15,547 nucleotides of DNA from CAZPQV01 sp964588705. GTDB lineage: Bacteria; Bacteroidota; Bacteroidia; Flavobacteriales; Weeksellaceae. The position numbers and the translations under genes are program-made. Positions within the stretch are counted from its first letter, which is position 1. Every line of letters begins with the position of its first letter. Location of the stretch: positions 1 to 15,547 of the forward strand of contig CAZPQV010000051.1 in the NCBI GenBank assembly GCA_964588705.1. The letters run 5' to 3'. Under the pieces are notes generated by a model, which saw nothing but the letters and a program-made list of their open reading frames with translations, did not search any database and was not told the DNA's origin. This document shows positions 5,759-11,158 of this stretch, piece by piece.

Positions 5759-7171
5759 TTATTTTAAAGTTTTGCTTTGGCAAACAAAGTCAGAAGTTGG
5801 TACTTTTCCGGTTGCTTTTATGCCGTTAAAACCGCCTTCTACTTCAGTGAAATTTCTAATTCCTCTTGAGTTCAGGATGCTTGCCGCAATCATACTTCGG
5901 TAACCACCGGCGCAGTGAAGGAAGAAATGCTCATCATCGTTTACATTCCCAATCCAGTCAGAAATAGAATCCAGAGGTTTGCTGTACGCATCGTTCACAT
6001 GTTCTGCGGCGTATTCTGTTGGTTTTCTAACGTCAACAACTTTTTCATTTTCATTAAATCTTTCAGCAAATTCTGCCGAAGTAATTCTGTTCACTTCATC
6101 AGTTTCTTTTCCGGAATTTTTCCAGGTTTCAAAACCGCCTTTCAGATACCCTAAAACATTATCAAACCCAACTCTCGAAAGTCTTGTAATCGCTTCTTCT
6201 TCGCTTCCTTCTTCTGTTACCAAAAGTAAAGGCTGCTGAACGTCCACGATCATTGCTCCAACCCAAGGTGCAAAATCGCCTTTAAGACCTATATTTACAG
6301 AGTTTGGAACAAAACCTTTATGGAAATCTGCCGCAGCTCTCGTATCAAGAATTAATGCTCCAGTTTCTTCAGCTGCCGTTTCAAATTCTTCCGGTGAAAG
6401 TGGATTCAATCCTTTATTCATTACATTGTCGAAGCTTTCGTAGCCGCCTTTATTCATGGCTACGTTCATTCCGAAATATTTTGGAGGTGCAGAAAGTCCG
6501 TCTAAAACTGCGTCAATAAACGCTTCTTTGTTCGGTTGGTTTAATGCGTAATTGGTTTTCTTTTGGTTTCCAAGCAAATCAACTGTTTCTTTCTGCATAT
6601 TTTTTCCACATGCAGAACCAGCGCCGTGAGCCGGATAAACCGTAATGTCATCCGAAAGTGGAAGAATTTTGGTGTAAAGACTGTCATAAAGCAATCCTGC
6701 CAATTGTTCCTGCGTCATGTTTGCTGCTTTCTGAGCAAGATCAGGACGGCCGACATCACCCAAAAACAGGGTGTCTCCGGAGAAAATAGCCGTTTCTTGT
6801 CCATTCTCATCAATCAGCAGAAAAGTAGAACTTTCCATCGTATGCCCTGGAGTGTGAAGTACTTTAATCTTTACCTTACCGATTTCAAAAATCTGATTGT
6901 CTTCAGCAATAATCGATTCAAACTCAGGATTTGCGGTTGGTCCGTAAACAATTGGTGCTCCGGTTTTTCTGCTCAGGTCAAGATGTCCTGATACAAAATC
7001 TGCGTGGAAATGAGTTTCGAAGATATATTTCAAAGTCACACCATCTTTCTCAAGCCTTTCAATATAAGGCTGCACTTCTCTCAAAGGGTCGATAATTGCT
7101 GCTTCGCCCTCAGATACGATATAATATGCGCCCTGCGCAAGACATCCGGTGTATATTTGTTCGATTTTCAT
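5759..7171 (-). CDS. CstB-like persulfide dioxygenase-rhodanese fusion
   Basis: A 470-residue cytosolic enzyme with three domains. The N-terminal metallo-beta-lactamase fold is of the ETHE1 persulfide dioxygenase type: THFHADFVSGH with H54, H56 and D58, TPGH with H110, SGDTLF with D133, and YPAHGAGSACG with H182. These are the single-iron ligands and glutathione/persulfide pocket of the family. A middle rhodanese (about 258-360) has lost its active Cys; LLLVTEEGS occupies the loop. The C-terminal rhodanese (about 363-460) is intact with C420-AGGYR. This is the layout of staphylococcal CstB, which oxidises persulfides to sulfite and makes thiosulfate. An extra Cys464 lies near the C-terminus. 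It heads the tight six-gene sulfur cluster and follows osmC by 46 nt. Confidence 0.92.
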   Translation of the reverse strand: MKIEQIYTGCLAQGAYYIVSEGEAAIIDPLREVQPYIERLEKDGVTLKYIFETHFHADFVSGHLDLSRKTGAPIVYGPTANPEFESIIAEDNQIFEIGKVKIKVLHTPGHTMESSTFLLIDENGQETAIFSGDTLFLGDVGRPDLAQKAANMTQEQLAGLLYDSLYTKILPLSDDITVYPAHGAGSACGKNMQKETVDLLGNQKKTNYALNQPNKEAFIDAVLDGLSAPPKYFGMNVAMNKGGYESFDNVMNKGLNPLSPEEFETAAEETGALILDTRAAADFHKGFVPNSVNIGLKGDFAPWVGAMIVDVQQPLLLVTEEGSEEEAITRLSRVGFDNVLGYLKGGFETWKNSGKETDEVNRITSAEFAERFNENEKVVDVRKPTEYAAEHVNDAYSKPLDSISDWIGNVNDDEHFFLHCAGGYRSMIAASILNSRGIRNFTEVEGGFNGIKATGKVPTSDFVCQSKTLK

Positions 7172-7182
7172 AATGTAAACTT

Positions 7183-7196
7183 TTTAAGTTCTTAAA
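7183..7196. promoter_or_regulatory. Perfect 14-bp dyad upstream of the dioxygenase operon
   Basis: TTTAAGTTCTTAAA is a perfect palindrome with 6-bp arms around TT. It can also be read as 5-4-5, the spacing of Crp/Fnr half-sites. It is flanked by GTAAA (7175-7179) and TTTAC (7197-7201). It lies 12-25 nt before the dioxygenase ATG in the 46-nt gap after osmC. An operator is plausible; a weak hairpin in the leader is the alternative. Confidence 0.4.
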
Positions 7197-7217
7197 TTTA
7201 CCATTATTTCATTAAAA

Positions 7218-7655
7218 TTATGCCACAATAATCTCAAAATCCATTGATATTGTCGATTTTACTGAATTAGAAATCAAACAGGCCTTCTCGGATTTTAGGA
7301 TTACTTTTTCCGCAAGTGCGCGATCTTCTTCGCTGCCGATGGTGATTACAGGTTTTAGCAAAACCTCACTCATCATATATTTTCCGTCAACTACTTCCAG
7401 TTTTCCTTCAGAATCGGATTTAAAATCTTTAAAATTCAGTTTAAAATTCTCAGCAATGTTAAGAAAAGTTGTCATAAGACATCCGTTTACTGCTGCCAAA
7501 AAGTAATGTTCCGGAGACCAAATGCCGGGCATTCCTTTCGGAAATTCCGGAGGTGTAGCGATTTCAATAGTATGATTTAGGACTTCTGAACTTAGAGTCC
7601 CTTTTCTTTCTTCGTCGTATTGAACGTTTACTTGGTATAAATGTGCTTGAGCCAT
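7218..7655 (-). CDS. OsmC/Ohr-family peroxiredoxin-like protein
   Basis: A 145-residue OsmC-fold protein with the two family cysteines: C59 in AAVNGCLMTTF and C126 in EKACLISNS. The GIWSPEHYFLAAVNGC segment (44-59) is the strongly conserved family core. Members reduce organic hydroperoxides, and some OsmC-like domains also act in persulfide and polysulfide metabolism. Beside a persulfide dioxygenase and rhodaneses, a role with sulfane-sulfur species or the thiol stress they cause is reasonable (inference). It has a 93-nt upstream region with a Crp-like dyad, so it may start its own transcript; the dioxygenase gene follows after 46 nt. Confidence 0.9.
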   Translation of the reverse strand: MAQAHLYQVNVQYDEERKGTLSSEVLNHTIEIATPPEFPKGMPGIWSPEHYFLAAVNGCLMTTFLNIAENFKLNFKDFKSDSEGKLEVVDGKYMMSEVLLKPVITIGSEEDRALAEKVILKSEKACLISNSVKSTISMDFEIIVA

Positions 7656-7700
7656 AATCTAATATTTTGTTATGGCAAATTTCCGAGATTTTTGTGGCTG

Positions 7701-7722
7701 TGTGTGTAACTTTAATCACACA
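7701..7722. promoter_or_regulatory. Crp-like inverted repeat upstream of osmC
   Basis: TGTGTG (7701-7706) and CACACA (7717-7722) form an inverted repeat with a 10-nt centre, 22 bp in all. Inside it, TGTAA-N6-TCACA (7705-7720) differs by one base from the classical Crp core TGTGA-N6-TCACA. It lies 46-67 nt before the osmC ATG. A Crp/Fnr-family gene is about 1.3 kb upstream in the same island, making it a candidate regulator. No convincing TAnnTTTG element accompanies it. Confidence 0.4.
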
Positions 7723-7748
7723 TCCGATAGATGAGGTCTATGTGAGTG

Positions 7749-8132
7749 TTATTCCTCAGTTTCAGGCTCGCGGAATTTTTCTTCTTTTCCTGCTTTATCA
7801 GTAAGTGTTCCGCTGAGACCACCTTCATCCATTTCCCACATCATATTATCATTGGCAAAAACAGGATTTCCACGGGAGCTTACCACTTTTGCAACCAACG
7901 TCTGTTCAGGTTCACTGTTTTTCGTAAGTTTTACTGCTGCTTTGTCACCTTCGGCGTAGTAAACCACTTTCAGTTGATCTCCTGCTTCATTCTGCAGGAT
8001 TTTAGCATCCTGTTCCAAGCCGGTTTCTTCGGTTTGTTCGGTTTCAACAGTCTGATTTTCAGCTTTTTTACATGCGGTAAATGTCAGCCCAAAAGTCAAT
8101 AAAGCAATTGTAAAATATTTGAAATTTTTCAT
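7749..8132 (-). CDS. Small lipoprotein, possible MliC-like fold
   Basis: A 127-residue protein with lipoprotein signal LTFTAC (Cys21), then a Glu/Thr-rich linker to about residue 45, then a compact domain of short strands: GDQLKVVYYAEGDKAAVKL, AKVVSSRGNPVF and MMWEMDEGGLSGTL. This strand order and the SSRG...W...G pattern recall MliC-type lysozyme inhibitor domains, but the MliC cysteines are missing and the match is weak. It starts 5 nt after the TauE/SafE gene, so it is co-transcribed with that exporter. It ends in an acidic EPETEE tail. A role in sulfite or sulfur handling is suggested only by position. Confidence 0.7.
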   Translation of the reverse strand: MKNFKYFTIALLTFGLTFTACKKAENQTVETEQTEETGLEQDAKILQNEAGDQLKVVYYAEGDKAAVKLTKNSEPEQTLVAKVVSSRGNPVFANDNMMWEMDEGGLSGTLTDKAGKEEKFREPETEE

Positions 8133-8137
8133 AAGAT

Positions 8138-8929
8138 TTAGTTTAAAAATAATTCGTTTATAATAATGTAAATCCCCATTATAAGGACAAACCAGCCAAA
8201 CATAGGCTTTAGTTTTCTCCCTTCAATTTTTTTAGAAAGAGCCACGCCAATGATGATTCCCAAAATCGATAATGCAGAAAACGTAAGCAGGAAAGGCCAG
8301 TTGACAGTGACTTTATCCAAAGATGATGCAAAACCTATCAGTGAATTAATGGCAATAATGAAAAGTGACGTTGCCACCGCTTCCTTCATAGAAACTCCCA
8401 GTAACATGACCAAAGCCGGAACAATTAGAAAACCGCCACCTGCACCTATAAAACCGGTAATAATACCAACTAAAAGCCCTTGTGATGCAAGAAGGGTGTA
8501 ATTTACTTCGTTATCTCTTCTAAGCCTTGGTCTTTCCTTTTTCTGAATCATCTTAATGGAGGAAATAAGCATTAATACGGCAAAAAGAATGAGAATAAAC
8601 ATATCCTTTGTTACAGAAATTCCCCAACGGTTGATGATGTATTCCGGCAGATGAGGCACTACAATTCTTCTGGAAAAAAGTATCCCCAATATAGAAGGAA
8701 TTCCAAATCTTAGTGCCGTGGTAAAATTCACATTACCCTGTCTGATAAAACCTATTGAACCAACAGAACTGGTAATTCCAACAACAAAGAGCGACAATGT
8801 TGTTGCGGTAACGGCATCAATGCTAAAAAGATACGCGAATACAGGAACGCTTAGAATGCTTCCGCCGCCGCCAATTAAACCCATGACAAGACCTATGATA
8901 ATCGCAAAAAAATATCCGATAAAATGCAT
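8138..8929 (-). CDS. TSUP (TauE/SafE) family sulfite exporter
   Basis: A 263-residue inner-membrane protein with about eight helices in two homologous halves. The internal repeats are GLIGGGGSILSVPV (18-30) and GFIGAGGGFLIVPALV (159-174), the glycine-rich TSUP signatures. A basic cytosolic loop, KMIQKKERPRLRRDN (126-140), separates the halves. The family moves sulfite, sulfonates or related sulfur anions. Next to a dioxygenase that produces sulfite, sulfite export is the likely job, as for TauE in the staphylococcal cst locus. The gene begins 54 nt after the crp/fnr stop with a -7 candidate TACTTTTG (8944-8951), and is followed after 5 nt by the lipoprotein gene. Confidence 0.9.
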   Translation of the reverse strand: MHFIGYFFAIIIGLVMGLIGGGGSILSVPVFAYLFSIDAVTATTLSLFVVGITSSVGSIGFIRQGNVNFTTALRFGIPSILGILFSRRIVVPHLPEYIINRWGISVTKDMFILILFAVLMLISSIKMIQKKERPRLRRDNEVNYTLLASQGLLVGIITGFIGAGGGFLIVPALVMLLGVSMKEAVATSLFIIAINSLIGFASSLDKVTVNWPFLLTFSALSILGIIIGVALSKKIEGRKLKPMFGWFVLIMGIYIIINELFLN

Positions 8930-8943
8930 TGAATTAGTTTTAG

Positions 8944-8951
8944 CAAAAGTA
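8944..8951 (-). promoter_or_regulatory. -7 element upstream of the TauE/SafE gene
   Basis: The minus strand reads TACTTTTG 14 nt before the ATG. No -33 TTTG is found at the right distance, which would fit a promoter needing an activator. A TTTAAG half-site, the same as one arm of the dyad before the dioxygenase gene, lies just upstream of it. Confidence 0.45.
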
Positions 8952-8983
8952 TTGCTTAAAGATATTAATTTTTGAAACCAAAG

Positions 8984-9592
8984 TTACAATAGCTCTATTT
9001 TGTTTCTTCCGAGTTTAAGTTTTTTATCTTCTTCAAACTGCTTCAGAACACGGGAGACCACTACACGCGCCGTTCCCAATTCATTGGCAAGTTGTTCGTG
9101 TGTTGCATGTATGATTTTGGTTTCGCCCAATTCCGATTTTTTGTGAAGCAGATTCATCAGCCGTTCATCAATTTTCTTGAACGTCACTTCGTTCACCATA
9201 TCCAGAAGTTCTTCAAACCGTTTGTGGTAAAGTTTGAAGATATAATCCAACCACTCCGGATTGGTTTTAATGAGTGAGGTTACTTTCTCTGTCGGCACGA
9301 AAAGTATTTCTGCATCTTCCTCCACTTCTGCTTTCACTTTGCTTGTTTCGCCCTGTATTCCGCCAAGAAAAGACATTACGCAACTTTCTCCGGCTCTGAT
9401 GTAATACAGAAGAATTTCGCGGCCGTCTTCCTCCGTTCTCAAAACCCGGATGCTTCCTTTTGTTACCACAGGAATAGACCGAATATTTGAATTTTCGTTG
9501 AGGATAATCTCTCCGGCACTGTAATTTTTTACAATGCTGAAATCATAAAGTTCGTCCAAAAGTTGCTTCGATACAGCAAAACTGTTTTCCAT
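8984..9592 (-). CDS. Crp/Fnr-family transcriptional regulator with a single Cys
   Basis: A 202-residue regulator: an N-terminal cyclic-nucleotide-binding fold (about 15-120), a long dimer helix (about 120-150) and a winged HTH, ATHEQLANELGTARVVVSRVL (about 163-183). There is no Fnr-type cysteine cluster. The only cysteine is C71 in the AGESCVMSF turn, where Bacteroidota homologues often carry a Cys. In the recognition helix the Glu usual in Crp/Fnr (RE.V.R) is Val, which may shift DNA specificity. It is coupled to the upstream gene by a TAATG overlap and stands 54 nt before the exporter gene, so it is the obvious candidate regulator of the sulfur island. The effector is unknown; sulfane sulfur sensing by C71 is speculation. 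Confidence 0.9.
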   Translation of the reverse strand: MENSFAVSKQLLDELYDFSIVKNYSAGEIILNENSNIRSIPVVTKGSIRVLRTEEDGREILLYYIRAGESCVMSFLGGIQGETSKVKAEVEEDAEILFVPTEKVTSLIKTNPEWLDYIFKLYHKRFEELLDMVNEVTFKKIDERLMNLLHKKSELGETKIIHATHEQLANELGTARVVVSRVLKQFEEDKKLKLGRNKIELL

Positions 9593-10635
9593 TATTCTGT
9601 TTTATAGAAGAGTACATACATCAGCTCGCGGGTAGGTTCGTTGATGTCCTGTTTTATCCTGAAATCTGTAAAAAATTCTTTTCGGCTTTCACCTTCCGGA
9701 TAATCGATAACGCCGTCGTATTTATAATAAAGAAAATCCTTGGTCATATTTCCCGACACAATTCTTGAAAGCTCCCCGAAATATTTTTTTGTTTCGTCCG
9801 TGCATTCCCATTTTTCTCTATTGCCGTTGTAATATTTTAGCATTTCTTCAATCTCAAAAACTTCTGCATCAATATTCATCGGACTGAAGCCGGTTTTTCT
9901 TTCCTTTTCAGAAATATTCTTTTTCAGCCAGTGGATTTTAGCTAAAGCTGCTTCCATAGTTGCGTGCATCATCAGCGAGTCGCGTTGAGCGGTTTGGGAA
10001 ATGATAATATCCGGATCGTTTTCGATGGGAAGCTGTCTGATTTTTGCAATTTCTAATGGCTGAAAATAATTTTCTGCCCGTTTTACCATTTCTATCATTT
10101 CAGAATCGGGCATTTCATCACTCGAAATTCTGATTTCAAAATTCATATTTCCACATTCATAAGTAGCGAGGTATGAATTTTTCTCAATGTATTTTACACC
10201 TTTGAAAAAATCAGGTTTTGCCACAGAATTTTTGAAAATTGTAGAAATGAAATTTACAGTTACCTCTTCATCAGAAATTTTACCAAAAGCTGGTTTTACT
10301 TCTGCTGCTCCATTTGAGTTTTTGTAAATAATTTCCTGGAACGATAGAAATTCATTTCTAAAATCTAAATTATCAGCATCATTTGGATAAACATATACTG
10401 TAATTGTATTCCTGCTATTCTTTGAAACCTGCTTTACATATGAAGCACCAACATTGGTTTGGTGCTTGTCGTAAGACTTTAGCTGAGCTCGGACATATCC
10501 GTTCCAAAGTTTCGGAAAGATGGTTTTCGTCAGTTTATGGGTATAATCATCATCTGTATTGATATCAAAAGCTTCTCCCTGCGCAAACAGCATTTGCAGA
10601 GGGAGGAGCAGAAAAACAAGCCATAAGTTTTTCAT
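9592..10635 (-). CDS. Secreted protein of unknown function
   Basis: A 347-residue protein with a cleavable signal peptide, MKNLWLVFLLLPLQMLFAQ, cut after FAQ. The mature chain is hydrophilic and mixed alpha/beta. The first part (about 40-185) has alternating strands such as NTITVYVYP, VTVNFIS and LATYECG, and a helical region with QRDSLMMHATMEAALAKIHWLKKN follows (about 215-240). No catalytic motif or known domain was recognised. One cysteine lies in YECGN and one in EKWECTDE. It starts 1 nt after the GreA/GreB-like gene and overlaps crp/fnr by 1 nt (TAATG), so it is the middle gene of a three-gene unit. A link with the regulator's signal is possible but unproven. Confidence 0.8.
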   Translation of the reverse strand: MKNLWLVFLLLPLQMLFAQGEAFDINTDDDYTHKLTKTIFPKLWNGYVRAQLKSYDKHQTNVGASYVKQVSKNSRNTITVYVYPNDADNLDFRNEFLSFQEIIYKNSNGAAEVKPAFGKISDEEVTVNFISTIFKNSVAKPDFFKGVKYIEKNSYLATYECGNMNFEIRISSDEMPDSEMIEMVKRAENYFQPLEIAKIRQLPIENDPDIIISQTAQRDSLMMHATMEAALAKIHWLKKNISEKERKTGFSPMNIDAEVFEIEEMLKYYNGNREKWECTDETKKYFGELSRIVSGNMTKDFLYYKYDGVIDYPEGESRKEFFTDFRIKQDINEPTRELMYVLFYKTE

Positions 10636-10636
10636 G

Positions 10637-11080
10637 TTATGATATCGATTTTATTTCGAGAACGTTCGGCCCGATTTCAACTTTATCACCTACTTTTTTC
10701 CCTTTCAGTTTCTGAAAAATCGGAGCGCCTTCAGAGAAGGATATCACATCTTTTTCGTCAAACTTGAATGAAGGAACCGAAATCCCAACGAAAAGGAAAT
10801 TTTTATCGGTTTCCACTAAAGAACCTTTTTCAATTTCAGAATGCGAGTTTTTTTCTTCATCCTTCATAAAAGCCAATTCCACATTGGCCTCTCTCAACAT
10901 TTTCTCGAAGCGGAGCTGCATATCTTTCATCTCGGCCTGCCTTGAAAGGTCTTCAGGGTCCAAAGTTGAATCTTCATCGATGTCAGACGCTATTCTGTAT
11001 CGCTCTACAGAGTCCTTCAGATTAGCGATAATCTTGGTTTGTTCCTCAATAATTCTTTCGAGGATTTCCGCTCGTTTCAT
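10637..11080 (-). CDS. GreA/GreB-like transcription factor
   Basis: Starting at the ATG 11080-11078 the protein has 147 residues. An upstream in-frame ATG at 11146 is rejected because the -7 and -33 elements (11103-11133) fall inside that extension. The N-terminal half (1-75) is a charged helical hairpin with an acidic tip, DIDEDSTLDPEDL (33-45), like the coiled coil Gre factors insert into the RNA polymerase secondary channel. The C-terminal part (about 95-147) ends APIFQKLKGKKVGDKVEIG, an FKBP-like GreA/GreB C-terminal signature. It probably binds RNA polymerase. It is smaller and more divergent than GreA, so transcript cleavage activity is not assured. It is the first gene of the unit that ends with crp/fnr. 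Confidence 0.75.
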   Translation of the reverse strand: MKRAEILERIIEEQTKIIANLKDSVERYRIASDIDEDSTLDPEDLSRQAEMKDMQLRFEKMLREANVELAFMKDEEKNSHSEIEKGSLVETDKNFLFVGISVPSFKFDEKDVISFSEGAPIFQKLKGKKVGDKVEIGPNVLEIKSIS

Positions 11081-11102
11081 GTCTAAAATTTTAGGTGAAT
11101 AA

Positions 11103-11133
11103 CAAATATAATAATTTTCATTAAAGTTTGAAA
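11103..11133 (-). promoter_or_regulatory. Promoter of the GreA-like / secreted protein / crp-fnr unit
   Basis: The minus strand has TTTC (11130-11133), a 19-nt spacer and TATATTTG (11103-11110), one mismatch in the -33 element. It would give a leader of about 15-20 nt before the ATG at 11080 and decides against the longer reading frame. Confidence 0.6.
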
Positions 11134-11158
11134 TGAGAAACGTCATATAAACGCTATT

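Noticed and set aside
6563..6991. 142-codon open frame on the plus strand
   Set aside because: It is antisense to the metallo-beta-lactamase domain of the dioxygenase and has no recognisable motif.
4057..9592. Sulfide:quinone oxidoreductase within the sulfur island
   Set aside because: No reading frame in the island has an FAD/NAD-binding fold or SQR cysteines; it must be elsewhere if present.
11081..11146. Upstream start for the GreA-like gene
   Set aside because: The extension contains the best promoter match, and its residues do not resemble a Gre coiled coil.
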